The notes: generated by a model from the sequence alone, not told the origin. Numbered from the stretch's first letter, positions 1 through 6,352 are shown. The stretch: DNA of 7,786 nt from an uncultured Eubacteriales bacterium (GCA_902797405.1 CADBSP010000225.1:1-7786); one strand, 5' to 3'. Numbers and translations: made by a program.

Positions 1-49
1 CGCCTGTCATTTCACGCAATTCTTTTACCATTTGAGCGGTTACTGCCAT
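1..49 (-). CDS. tsf: Elongation factor Ts, N-terminal fragment (cut by window edge)
   Basis: Only the first 16 residues are in the window (MAVTAQMVKELREMTG). This is the typical opening of EF-Ts, whose N-terminal domain begins with a short helix followed by 'LREMTG'. EF-Ts is the cytoplasmic nucleotide exchange factor that recycles EF-Tu from its GDP to its GTP form during translation. The ATG at 47-49 is supported by a perfect AGGAGG (58-63 on the complement) eight bases upstream. The gene lies 70 bases downstream of rpsB on the same strand, the near-universal bacterial order, so it is almost certainly co-transcribed with rpsB. The rest of the gene is outside the window, so nothing can be said about its integrity. 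Confidence 0.93.
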   Translation of the reverse strand, partial: MAVTAQMVKELREMTG

Positions 50-75
50 TTTGATTTCCTCCTATAATCATAGAC

Positions 76-102
76 ACGCGATGAGGGTATTCCTCACCGC
101 GT
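76..102 (-). other. Intercistronic hairpin between rpsB and tsf
   Basis: In the minus-strand transcript this stretch folds into an 11-bp stem with one G-U pair and a 5-nt loop (AATAC). The arms are ACGCGGTGAGG and CCTCATCGCGT. No run of U follows, so it does not look like a complete intrinsic terminator. It sits between the rpsB stop and the tsf ribosome site and leaves that site free. Likely roles are partial attenuation, an RNase processing site, or 3' protection of the rpsB message to set the S2:EF-Ts ratio. The structure is read directly from the sequence; the role is inferred. Confidence 0.7.
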
Positions 103-119
103 CAAAGTTAAAATCCAAA

Positions 120-929
120 TTATTCTTCTGTAGCTTCTTCAGCTTCTGCTACAACTTCTTCTATGTCCTTTGCTTCTTCAGCAGCTTCTGCTTCAGCGAT
201 TACTTCAGCTTCCAGTGCATCCTGGTCCGGACCTTCGTCATAGCTTTCGCCCTGATGTCCTTCGATTACAGCATCAGCCATCTTGCTTGCAATAAGCTTA
301 ACTGCTCTAATAGCATCATCATTACCCGGAATGATGTAGTCAACATCATCAGGATCGCAGTTTGTATCAACAATACCAACGATTGGAATACCAAGGATTC
401 TTGCTTCCTTAACAGCAATTCTCTCCTTGCGTGGGTCTACGATAAACATAGCACCGGGCATTCCTCTCATGTCCTTGATTCCGCCGAGGTTCTTCTCCAG
501 CTTGTCGTGTTCCTGACGAAGCTTGGTAACTTCCTTCTTAGACAGCTTATCAAATGTGCCGTCTTCTTCCATCTTTTCTATATCGTTGAGTCTCTTAATA
601 CGTGCGCTGATGGTCTTATAGTTTGTGAGCATTCCGCCGAGCCATCTTTCGCTTACATAGTATTCGCCGCATCTCAGAGCTTCATCACGAATAGCGTTCT
701 GTGCCTGCTTCTTTGTTCCTACGAAGAGGATTGGACGACCTGTTTCAGCAACGCTCTTTACGAAGTTATATGCTTCGTCTACTTTTCCGACCGTCTGCTG
801 AAGGTCAATGATGTGAATGTTGTTTCTCTGTGTGAAGATGTACTGTTCCATCTTAGGATTCCATCTTCTGGTTTGATGTCCAAAGTGGACGCCTGCTTCT
901 AGCAGCTGTTTCATTGAAATTACTGACAT
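120..929 (-). CDS. rpsB: 30S ribosomal protein S2
   Basis: This gene encodes S2 (269 residues), a late-assembling protein of the small ribosomal subunit that helps dock S1 or the mRNA path in many bacteria. Family hallmarks are plain: near the N-terminus 'LLEAGVHFGHQTRRWNPKM', then 'IHIIDLQQT', 'ILFVGTKKQA', 'YVSERWLGGMLTN', 'PGAMFIVDPRKE' and 'IPIVGIVDTNCDPD'. The central coiled-coil insertion (KKEVTKLRQEHDKLEKNLGGI) is present. The C-terminal tail of about 40 residues is very acidic (Glu/Ala/Asp-rich), longer than in Escherichia coli but common in Clostridia. I chose the ATG at 927-929 because AGGAGG (935-940 on the complement) lies 5 bases ahead. An in-frame extension to 995 exists but would start inside the leader RNA and has no family support. 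It is the first gene of the rpsB-tsf operon, with a promoter at 1075-1103. Confidence 0.97.
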   Translation of the reverse strand: MSVISMKQLLEAGVHFGHQTRRWNPKMEQYIFTQRNNIHIIDLQQTVGKVDEAYNFVKSVAETGRPILFVGTKKQAQNAIRDEALRCGEYYVSERWLGGMLTNYKTISARIKRLNDIEKMEEDGTFDKLSKKEVTKLRQEHDKLEKNLGGIKDMRGMPGAMFIVDPRKERIAVKEARILGIPIVGIVDTNCDPDDVDYIIPGNDDAIRAVKLIASKMADAVIEGHQGESYDEGPDQDALEAEVIAEAEAAEEAKDIEEVVAEAEEATEE

Positions 930-1072
930 GTTTTCCTCCTGGTTTTTCTTCCACTCGGAGATAGGCTTTTGTCGAACCGCATTCTCGTAAAACATACGGT
1001 CAGCAGCACCATTGACAACGCACCCCGGGTGTGCAAAATAAATAAAACATCGGCTCCCAAATGAGCCGACGT
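930..1072 (-). promoter_or_regulatory. Structured 5' leader of rpsB, with a 10-bp hairpin at its start
   Basis: The predicted transcript from the promoter at 1075-1103 would have a leader of roughly 140 nt, long for a housekeeping gene. It opens with a hairpin at 1047-1072: a perfect 7-bp stem, TCGGCTC/GAGCCGA, with a 6-nt loop, extendable to 10 bp with one G-U pair. The transcription start probably lies in the first few bases of that stem. Further weak pairings follow, including GCAC/GTGC around the CCCGGG near 1025 and CGTA/TACG near 990-1000. Leaders of ribosomal protein operons are often autoregulatory, and S2 controls its own operon in gamma-proteobacteria. I do not recognise this leader as a named RNA family, so regulation by S2 is only inferred. 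Confidence 0.5.
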
Positions 1073-1074
1073 AT

Positions 1075-1103
1075 ATTATATGATAAAACTATTACAATTT
1101 CAA
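1075..1103 (-). promoter_or_regulatory. Promoter of the rpsB-tsf operon
   Basis: On the minus strand the sequence reads TTGAAA, a 17-base spacer, then a perfect TATAAT (-35 at 1098-1103, -10 at 1075-1080). This is a near-consensus vegetative sigma-factor promoter, as expected for a highly expressed ribosomal protein operon. It lies about 150 bases upstream of the rpsB start codon and about 75 bases beyond the methyltransferase stop, so rpsB need not depend on read-through from that gene. Confidence 0.82.
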
Positions 1104-1176
1104 GGGTTTTTGATGATTTTTTAAGATTTTTGCGAAAAAGCGACTGCCATCAAAAATGGTTCAAATTTCAACGATT

Positions 1177-2139
1177 TTAATCATTCTTCGCAAATGACGT
1201 AATCTTCGTAAATCCGATACGCTTTTTCTCCAGGCGTTCCTGTGTAAGATTGATGGCCAATTCGCCTATATCCGACATTATAAAGCTCCTTCCAAGTTTA
1301 GCTGCGGCAACACCAAAGGTTCCGCTTCCGCAGAAGAAATCAGCAACCAAATCCCCTTCTTTGCTGGCCGAAAGAATGATTCTTTCCATCAGTTTTTCCG
1401 GCTTCTGAGTCGCATATCCGGTGCGCTCCCCGGAAGTCCGTCCCACCATGTCGATACTCCATACGTCCTTCATATTCACCATGGTATACCAGCCAACTTC
1501 GTCCTCGAACTCCTCCACACCCTTAAATCTATAGGGTTTAAGCCCGCGGTTATACGATTTTTCCTTCTGGGGATAGAAATTGTATTTGGCGGTTTTGGAA
1601 TAAACCAGGATATTATCATGTTTTCTGGCAAAGTGCTTCTTAGTGCTTCCTCCGGATTTATACTGCCAAATAATTTCGTTCACGAAACGCTCGGCACCAA
1701 AAATATCATCCATCATAATGCGCACATAATGAGCAGCGTGCCAATCAACATGAACAAAGATAAGCCCGTCATCCGCCAGCACATCTCTCATAAGCATAAG
1801 CCTTAGCCCAAGCATGGTAAGATATTCACCCATGTCAGCCCATCTATCCCTGTATGCAACTTCCCTTTTTTTCTCTTCACCATCCGTCAAAACCGCCTCC
1901 TTATCGGATTTGGTGTAAAAAGGAGGATCAATATATATTAGGGAAATCTTATCCGGATTCTTTCTGCTTCTCAGAATATTTAGGAGCTCCTTATTGTCTC
2001 CAAAATAAAGCGTATTAACGTCCGCAAAACTCTTTATCTCTGAAGGCGCAAAATTAAGAGCCACGTATTCGTTCATCGCTATATTAATCGCCTTTTCCAA
2101 ATGTTCCAAATTAGATAATCTGTTAACCGTCTTTTTCAT
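1177..2139 (-). CDS. Solitary site-specific DNA methyltransferase (beta class, adenine-N6 or cytosine-N4)
   Basis: The 320-residue protein should transfer a methyl group from S-adenosylmethionine to an exocyclic amino group in DNA. Catalytic motif IV is DPPF at residues 71-74, preceded by hydrophobic LIYI. The C-terminal half has motif X-like 'GYATQKPEKLMERII' (241-255), then the AdoMet-binding motif I 'DFFCGSGTFGVAA' (267-279) and an acidic strand end, 'IMSD' (287-290). Motif IV before motif I is the beta-class order seen in type III Mod and many type II enzymes. Residues about 155-235 are the likely target-recognition region. No restriction endonuclease, Res helicase or specificity subunit is visible, so it looks orphan within this window. 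The ATG at 2139 has no good Shine-Dalgarno sequence in its A-rich upstream stretch, so initiation may be weak. I see no intrinsic terminator after the stop. The target sequence and the methylated base cannot be read from the protein. Confidence 0.85.
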   Translation of the reverse strand: MKKTVNRLSNLEHLEKAINIAMNEYVALNFAPSEIKSFADVNTLYFGDNKELLNILRSRKNPDKISLIYIDPPFYTKSDKEAVLTDGEEKKREVAYRDRWADMGEYLTMLGLRLMLMRDVLADDGLIFVHVDWHAAHYVRIMMDDIFGAERFVNEIIWQYKSGGSTKKHFARKHDNILVYSKTAKYNFYPQKEKSYNRGLKPYRFKGVEEFEDEVGWYTMVNMKDVWSIDMVGRTSGERTGYATQKPEKLMERIILSASKEGDLVADFFCGSGTFGVAAAKLGRSFIMSDIGELAINLTQERLEKKRIGFTKITSFAKND

Positions 2140-2172
2140 CTATAATACTTTCTTATTTATTTTCTATTTTAC

Positions 2173-2246
2173 TTTCAATCTTACTTATTTTTTCAATCCC
2201 TCTTATATTATGTTTTCAATCTTTCTTATTTTTTATTCTTTCAATC
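2173..2246 (-). repeat. Four GATTGAAA motifs in the AT-rich spacer upstream of the methyltransferase
   Basis: The 180-base gap between mnmA and the methyltransferase is strongly AT-rich. On the minus strand it contains GATTGAAA four times, at 2173-2180, 2191-2198, 2214-2221 and 2239-2246. Most copies are followed by A-rich stretches with an AAGWAA-like element, giving an imperfect array with 18-25 base periods. A degenerate fifth copy (GATTGATA) lies at 2274-2281. These could be regulator sites, phased A-tracts or simple-sequence decay. Some TTGAAA cores could serve as -35 boxes, but I find no well-spaced -10. I see no gene in the gap. Confidence 0.5.
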
Positions 2247-2294
2247 TATTATTTAATAAAAACTATTTGTCTCTATCAATCCTGTTTTTATACC

Positions 2295-2334
2295 GTCAAA
2301 CTATCGTCCCACGCGCCTGTCAAACTATCGTCCC
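2295..2334 (-). repeat. Tandem duplication of the mnmA 3' end (16-bp identical core, 24-bp period)
   Basis: GTCAAACTATCGTCCC occurs at 2319-2334, where it encodes the last MnmA residues GTIV and the TGA stop. An exact second copy lies at 2295-2310, just downstream of the stop. The period is 24 bases, so the second copy is in the mnmA frame: read-through of the first TGA would add QARGTIV and meet a second TGA. Similarity is partly kept in the following CG-rich bases. It looks like a local slippage duplication. Confidence 0.85.
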
Positions 2335-3447
2335 GCCGCCTACTACCACATCGCCGTCATAGAACACTGCCGCCTGCCCGGGAGTCGGCGCCCTCTGCGG
2401 TTCATCGAATTCAATTCTTATGCGATTTTCGGACAAAGGCACCAGCCTGGCAGGCTCCGCGTTTTGACTATATCTTATTTTAGCGTCGACCCTTAAATCC
2501 GATTCCAACCCGGGTATTGCAATCCAGTTTAAATCCTCGACAAATAATTCTTTGCTGTATAACTCCTCGTCTCTGGCCAGAATCACGCGATTACTCTCCA
2601 TGTCCTTATTCTTAACGTATAGAGATTCCGGAAGCGCCAGTCCTAACCCCTTTCTCTGCCCTATTGTGTAATTTATTAGTCCCTTATGCCTTCCAAGTAC
2701 ATTTCCTTCTGTGTCCACAAAGTCACCTTCCGGGTACTCCTTCCCGGTGTAATCCCTGATAAACTCGCTGTACTTTCTGTCGGGCACAAAGCAAATATCC
2801 TGACTGTCCCTTTTTCTAGCATTAATGAACCCCTGAGACTCGGCGATTTCCCTGGCTTCGTCCTTTGTTAGAACTCCCAGCGGAAACATTGAGTGCGAAA
2901 GTTGCTCCTGAGTCATGGAGTATAGCACATAACTCTGATCCTTTTTTCTGTCCACGGACCTCATGAGAAGATATCTATTTGATGCTTCATCAAAGGTCGT
3001 CCTCACGTAATGGCCGGTAACCACATAGTCCTGTCTCAATTCAATGGCGCGCATAAAAAGCCTTTTGAACTTTATATATCTATTGCAGTCAATGCACGGG
3101 TTTGGGGTCCTTCCCGATTCATATGCTTCCACGAATCTTCGAATGACTTCCTTATCAAAATCCTCCTCAAAGTTAAAGACATAATAATTAATACCGAGTT
3201 TATTAGCTACCGACCTGGCATCTTCTACATCTTCCAATGTGCAACACATATTGTCGCGGCAGACCTGAGGCTCGTTTTTATCAATAAGCCCATTATCAAA
3301 AAGCTTCATGGTTACACCGATAGTTTCGTATCCTGCATTCTTCACAAGATAAGCAGCGACGCTGCTATCCACACCGCCGCTCATGGCAACCATCGCTCTT
3401 TTATTTTCAGAATTGCTGTTTGACATTTGTTTATCTATACGAATCAA
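2320..3447 (-). CDS. mnmA: tRNA-specific 2-thiouridylase
   Basis: MnmA uses ATP to activate, then thiolate, C2 of the wobble uridine (U34) in tRNAs for Lys, Glu and Gln, with sulfur delivered from a cysteine desulfurase. The PP-loop 'SGGVDSS' is at residues 23-29. The catalytic pair is Cys118 in 'NPCIDC' and Cys219 in 'DSQDICF', a spacing of about 100 residues as in the family. Other signatures are 'VTGHYVR', 'KDQSYVLY', 'YTIGQRKGLGL' and the C-terminal 'PGQAAVFYDGD'. The length (375) is normal. Two starts compete. A TTG at 3447 has GAGG six bases upstream but lies inside the end of the NUDIX gene (17-base overlap). An ATG at 3426 lies 4 bases past the NUDIX stop without its own ribosome site. 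I give the TTG because of that site; the N-terminal residues before SGGVDSS are not conserved and cannot decide. The gene is translationally coupled to the NUDIX gene either way. Confidence 0.95.
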   Translation of the reverse strand: MIRIDKQMSNSNSENKRAMVAMSGGVDSSVAAYLVKNAGYETIGVTMKLFDNGLIDKNEPQVCRDNMCCTLEDVEDARSVANKLGINYYVFNFEEDFDKEVIRRFVEAYESGRTPNPCIDCNRYIKFKRLFMRAIELRQDYVVTGHYVRTTFDEASNRYLLMRSVDRKKDQSYVLYSMTQEQLSHSMFPLGVLTKDEAREIAESQGFINARKRDSQDICFVPDRKYSEFIRDYTGKEYPEGDFVDTEGNVLGRHKGLINYTIGQRKGLGLALPESLYVKNKDMESNRVILARDEELYSKELFVEDLNWIAIPGLESDLRVDAKIRYSQNAEPARLVPLSENRIRIEFDEPQRAPTPGQAAVFYDGDVVVGGGTIV

Positions 3448-4087
3448 TTAATTCCTCTATTTGGTCCATCACATGGCGAACGATTCCACCTGTGATTCCC
3501 CAAACTATTCTATGCTTCCCCTCAATATCTTCAACATTGTAAATCACGGTATCCCATGTTCCCATGCTCCAGGGGTAATCTTCAGAAATCCCGGCAAGTT
3601 CATATGGGAAGTCACTTCTATCCGCAATTACATTTGACTTATAAACATAGGGCGGTTTATCCAGGAATTCTGAAACCTTCACCAAAAATCCCTCTGCAAC
3701 CTCGGATTTCTCTATATTCATATTTAGATAATCTTCGTACTTTATCTCTCCGATTGTTGTATAAAGGGTATAGCCCGAAAAACCCTTCATGGTGTCCCCT
3801 CTTCCAACAAACCTGATTCTATCGGATGGTATTCCCATCTCTTCTTCTGTTTCTCTTAATGCGCATCTTCCGGCAGATTCTCCGGCCTCCATGTGTCCAC
3901 CCGGAAAACAGATTTCGCCGGAGCTCATGATGTCGCCCGTTGCCCTTTGTTGGAAGAGCAAACAAAGCTCCCCTTCAACTTCAACAAAAGGAACAAGCAC
4001 AGAAAAATAGCTGTGCTTTCCCATCGGTAATCGTTTTCTGTTTTGGTAAAACGATGATATGGATTTCATGTCGATTTTCTTACTCAT
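3431..4087 (-). CDS. NUDIX hydrolase, CoA pyrophosphatase (NudL-like) type
   Basis: This 218-residue cytoplasmic enzyme has a complete Nudix box at residues 64-86: G64, E70, then R78-E79, E82-E83, G85 and I86, matching GX5EX7REUXEEXGU, which binds the divalent metal. Just ahead, 'QQRATGDIMSSGEICFPGG' (46-64) resembles the UPF0035 motif of CoA pyrophosphatases (LLTxR[SA]x3Rx3Gx3FPGG), although the second Arg is replaced by Ile53. The C-terminal 'IVWGITGGIVRHVMD' also fits that group. The likely reaction is cleavage of CoA or its derivatives to 3',5'-ADP and 4'-phosphopantetheine; a different nucleoside-diphosphate substrate is possible because of the Ile53 change. The ATG at 4087 is the first available start and lacks a clear ribosome site. 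The stop overlaps or abuts mnmA, so the two genes share a transcript. I know of no direct functional link with tRNA thiolation. Confidence 0.88.
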   Translation of the reverse strand: MSKKIDMKSISSFYQNRKRLPMGKHSYFSVLVPFVEVEGELCLLFQQRATGDIMSSGEICFPGGHMEAGESAGRCALRETEEEMGIPSDRIRFVGRGDTMKGFSGYTLYTTIGEIKYEDYLNMNIEKSEVAEGFLVKVSEFLDKPPYVYKSNVIADRSDFPYELAGISEDYPWSMGTWDTVIYNVEDIEGKHRIVWGITGGIVRHVMDQIEELIDSYR

Positions 4088-4121
4088 AACACATATAGTT
4101 TACCACATAATCACTTCTTTA

Positions 4122-4130
4122 TGCTATAAT
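4122..4130 (+). promoter_or_regulatory. Possible extended -10 promoter reading towards the DUF885 gene
   Basis: TGCTATAAT is a perfect extended -10 element (TGN-TATAAT) on the plus strand. No good -35 is seen, which such promoters can tolerate. Transcription would begin near 4137, at the first of two direct repeats, and give a leader of about 130 nt for the lipoprotein gene. On the opposite strand the same bases include TATTAT, so the divergent NUDIX-mnmA promoter may overlap here. The call rests on sequence match alone. Confidence 0.4.
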
Positions 4131-4165
4131 AATCAAGTTGTAGCCAAACAAATCAAGTTGTGGCC
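4131..4165. repeat. Pair of 15-bp direct repeats with a 20-bp period between divergent genes
   Basis: AATCAAGTTGTAGCC (4131-4145) and AATCAAGTTGTGGCC (4151-4165) differ at one base and start exactly 20 bases apart, about two helical turns. They lie between the divergent NUDIX-mnmA and DUF885 genes, next to candidate -10 elements on both strands. On the minus strand each copy ends in TTGATT, which could act as a -35. The arrangement suits an operator bound by a dimer on one DNA face, or a small duplication. No regulator can be named. Confidence 0.55.
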
Positions 4166-4200
4166 GTTAAAGCCAAAGGATATTGTGAAGCTATCCCACA

Positions 4201-4229
4201 TTAATAAAAAGCAATAACTAAGCTATATA
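4201..4229 (+). promoter_or_regulatory. Weak candidate promoter close to the DUF885 gene
   Basis: TTAATA (4201-4206), a 17-base spacer and TATATA (4224-4229) form a low-scoring promoter about 37 bases ahead of the start codon. Around it AACTAAGCTA occurs twice (4216-4225 and 4233-4242), a 17-base period that overlaps the -10. This is an alternative to the extended -10 at 4122-4130; the sequence does not decide between them. Confidence 0.25.
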
Positions 4230-4265
4230 ACCAACTAAGCTAGTTATAGAAAAAGAGGTTTATTT

Positions 4266-6206
4266 ATGAAAAAAAGATTATTAGCGTTAATCCTGGTTTT
4301 TGCACTTATTGTTTCCCTCACAGGTTGCGGGAAGAAAGCCAAGCCTAACGAAGAAGCCAATACCGAAGCAGAGGCGGAAACAGAGGCGGAATCTGAGAAA
4401 GAGGAAAGCGAGGCCACAGATAATAGTGACAACGCTTCCGAAGATAATGAAGGCGTAAAGTTCTTCTCGGAATTCAAGGATATGGAAGCCGATGAACCTG
4501 ATCCTGAAATGCAGAAAGTCTTCGCTGAGTTCGTGGACCATCAGTACAAGGTTTCATTGGAAAGCAGTTATATGAACCTGCACATCTATTACATGGATCC
4601 TGCTAAAGCTGGATTCAATATGGATAATGTTGATATTGTCTTTGGCGAAGTTCCAACACCTGAAAATAATAAGGAAGACAGAGAATACTATAAAGGCCTC
4701 ACTGAAACCTTCCAGACATTCGAGCGCAAAAAACTAACAAAGGAGCAGCAGGAAGAATACGACTGCCTCGAATGGGAACTTGCAACAATTAATGACATGC
4801 TCGATGAAAAGTACGATTATTACACGCAGCTTTTTGCTCCACCAAACAGCCTTGAAGCTAATATCATCTCCTACATGTCAACCTATGAATTGAGAAATGA
4901 GCGAGAGGTTCAGGAGGTTGTTGCAATAATAAACTCACTCCCAAAATATGTCGATGACGCTATTAACTATGCCAAAGCCCAGCAGGAAAAAGAGCTCTTT
5001 ATGACTGACTTTGACACTGTAATTGAGGGTTGCGACGACGCCATATCAATCGGAATGGATAGCTCGGTTCTAAAGAATCTTTTGAATCATGTCGATGAAT
5101 TGGACGAGATAACTCCTGAAAACAAGGATAAGTATAAAAAAGATATTACCGAAGCTTTTGAAAAATCATATCTTCCTTCATTCCAGGCTATAAGGGATGC
5201 TATGGAATCCATGAAGGGTGGATACAACAATGAAGAAGGATTTGCCACCTTCCCTCATGGCAAAGAGTACTTTGAGACCTATGTGAATTTTGCTTTGGGA
5301 ACCCTTGGCTTAACTGCAGAAGATATCAGAGACTATATTGAAAAAAGATCAACTCTTCATACCAACGAAGCGATGGATATTGTGATGACCAACGCAAATG
5401 ACAAGTATGTCATGGACTTCTTAAACCAAAAGGAATTTGTGACCACTTATAAAGATTACAACGATATATTGGAAGAAGTTAAAACGAAGATGCTAGCGGA
5501 TTACCCTGAGGTAAAGAGTTTAGAGTATAATGTAGAAAAGGCAGATCCGGAGGAAAAGCTCACAGAAAAGAATATTGCTGCATACTTTTTAATTCCGCCT
5601 ATCGATGGAGATCACAAACAGCAAATGAGAGTTGATCCAAATACCGAAAACGTTTCATCCGTGGATTCATACACGACTATCACGCATGAAGGCTTCCCCG
5701 GACATATGTATCAGTACGCATATACTTATGAAAAAATCGCTTCTGATTACATAAAAACGCTTGGCGTCACCGGTATTACCGAAGGCTATGCTGTTTATTC
5801 CCAGTATAATTCCTTAAAATATTTAGATAGCTTCTCCGACGCATTTAAGGACATATTTGCAATTAATACCATGCTCTCATATCTAAGCTATGCATCACTG
5901 GACGTAGGTATTAATAACGACGGATGGACTCTGGAAGAAACCAAGGAGTTTTTGGCAAGCGAAGGATACGATTTAGACGATGAAACAGCCAAGGAGATTT
6001 ATGATTTCCTCAGATGTTCACCGGGAACATATGAGCCATATGGATATGGATATGAACTGATAGCAGAGCTTAGGGAAAATGCGGAGCTCGCACTGGGAGA
6101 CAAGTTTAATGCCTTGGATTTCAACAAAGCTCTATTGGATGCAGGTCAGACACCATACACGGTCATTAAGCGCCACATAGCGCAGTATGTATTCGATAAT
6201 CTCTAG
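4266..6206 (+). CDS. DUF885-type metallopeptidase-like lipoprotein
   Basis: This 646-residue protein begins with a lipoprotein signal peptide: Lys-Arg, a hydrophobic stretch (residues 5-17) and lipobox L18-T19-G20-C21, so it should be anchored outside the membrane through Cys21. Residues about 28-65 form a Glu/Ala/Ser-rich acidic linker. The rest is helical and matches my recollection of the DUF885 family. The hallmark is 'THEGFPGHMYQ' with H474, E475 and H480, followed by 'TEGYAVYSQY' with E506. In this family such residues resemble zinc ligands and catalytic Glu, related to HExxH-type gluzincins, so an extracellular peptidase or carboxypeptidase role is likely but not shown. The start is supported by AAGAGG (4253-4258), seven bases before the ATG. 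It is the only plus-strand gene here, monocistronic, with a terminator 60 bases after its stop. The substrate is unknown; peptide scavenging or cell-surface turnover are guesses. Confidence 0.85.
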   Translation: MKKRLLALILVFALIVSLTGCGKKAKPNEEANTEAEAETEAESEKEESEATDNSDNASEDNEGVKFFSEFKDMEADEPDPEMQKVFAEFVDHQYKVSLESSYMNLHIYYMDPAKAGFNMDNVDIVFGEVPTPENNKEDREYYKGLTETFQTFERKKLTKEQQEEYDCLEWELATINDMLDEKYDYYTQLFAPPNSLEANIISYMSTYELRNEREVQEVVAIINSLPKYVDDAINYAKAQQEKELFMTDFDTVIEGCDDAISIGMDSSVLKNLLNHVDELDEITPENKDKYKKDITEAFEKSYLPSFQAIRDAMESMKGGYNNEEGFATFPHGKEYFETYVNFALGTLGLTAEDIRDYIEKRSTLHTNEAMDIVMTNANDKYVMDFLNQKEFVTTYKDYNDILEEVKTKMLADYPEVKSLEYNVEKADPEEKLTEKNIAAYFLIPPIDGDHKQQMRVDPNTENVSSVDSYTTITHEGFPGHMYQYAYTYEKIASDYIKTLGVTGITEGYAVYSQYNSLKYLDSFSDAFKDIFAINTMLSYLSYASLDVGINNDGWTLEETKEFLASEGYDLDDETAKEIYDFLRCSPGTYEPYGYGYELIAELRENAELALGDKFNALDFNKALLDAGQTPYTVIKRHIAQYVFDNL

Positions 6207-6264
6207 TTTATACCAGGCCATGCTATCAAAGGTACATGCAAACAAAGATAGATAACAGATAGTT

Positions 6265-6298
6265 AAAGGGACGGCATAAAACCGTCCCTCTTTGTTTT
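6265..6298 (+). terminator. Intrinsic terminator of the DUF885 gene
   Basis: GGGACGG (6268-6274), a 7-nt loop (CATAAAA) and CCGTCCC (6282-6288) form a perfect 7-bp GC-rich stem followed by TCTTTGTTTT. This is a clear Rho-independent terminator about 60 bases after the lipoprotein stop. Read from the minus strand, only TTTAA follows the stem, so it may act weakly in the other direction for the P-loop gene. Confidence 0.9.
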
Positions 6299-6352
6299 AC
6301 TTATTAATGCTTTTAAATGATTCTACTTAAAGCTTCTACTTATTATCGTCTC

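Noticed and set aside
51..902. Long plus-strand open frame opposite rpsB
   Set aside because: It is the antisense shadow of rpsB: Cys/Phe/Ser-rich translation, no ribosome site, and the opposite strand encodes a perfect S2.
930..995. N-terminal extension of rpsB by 22 codons
   Set aside because: The extension lies in the leader RNA, and the family N-terminus and the AGGAGG both support the start at 929.
1111..1176. Intrinsic terminator for the methyltransferase
   Set aside because: The only local stem is CCAT/ATGG (4 bp), and the T runs nearby are not preceded by a GC-rich hairpin.
2173..2246. CRISPR array, because GATTGAAA resembles the end of some CRISPR repeats
   Set aside because: Only 8 bases are shared, the spacing is 18-25 bases, and there are no conserved 28-37 base repeats, no unique spacers of regular length and no cas genes.
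2295..2334. Attachment site or target duplication of a mobile element
   Set aside because: The two copies are adjacent with nothing between them, there is no integrase or transposase, and no third copy is seen on the far side of the methyltransferase.
3010..3423. Plus-strand open frame opposite mnmA
   Set aside because: Shadow of mnmA, whose catalytic motifs are intact on the other strand; no ribosome site.
1177..3447. A multi-gene restriction-modification or phosphorothioate-type DNA modification system
   Set aside because: The PP-loop protein is clearly the tRNA enzyme MnmA (NPC and DICF cysteines), and no nuclease or helicase accompanies the methyltransferase.
4244..4541. Two minus-strand frames opposite the start of the DUF885 gene
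   Set aside because: They are antisense translations of the signal peptide and acidic linker (Ser/Ala- and Phe/Arg-rich low complexity), with no supporting start signals.
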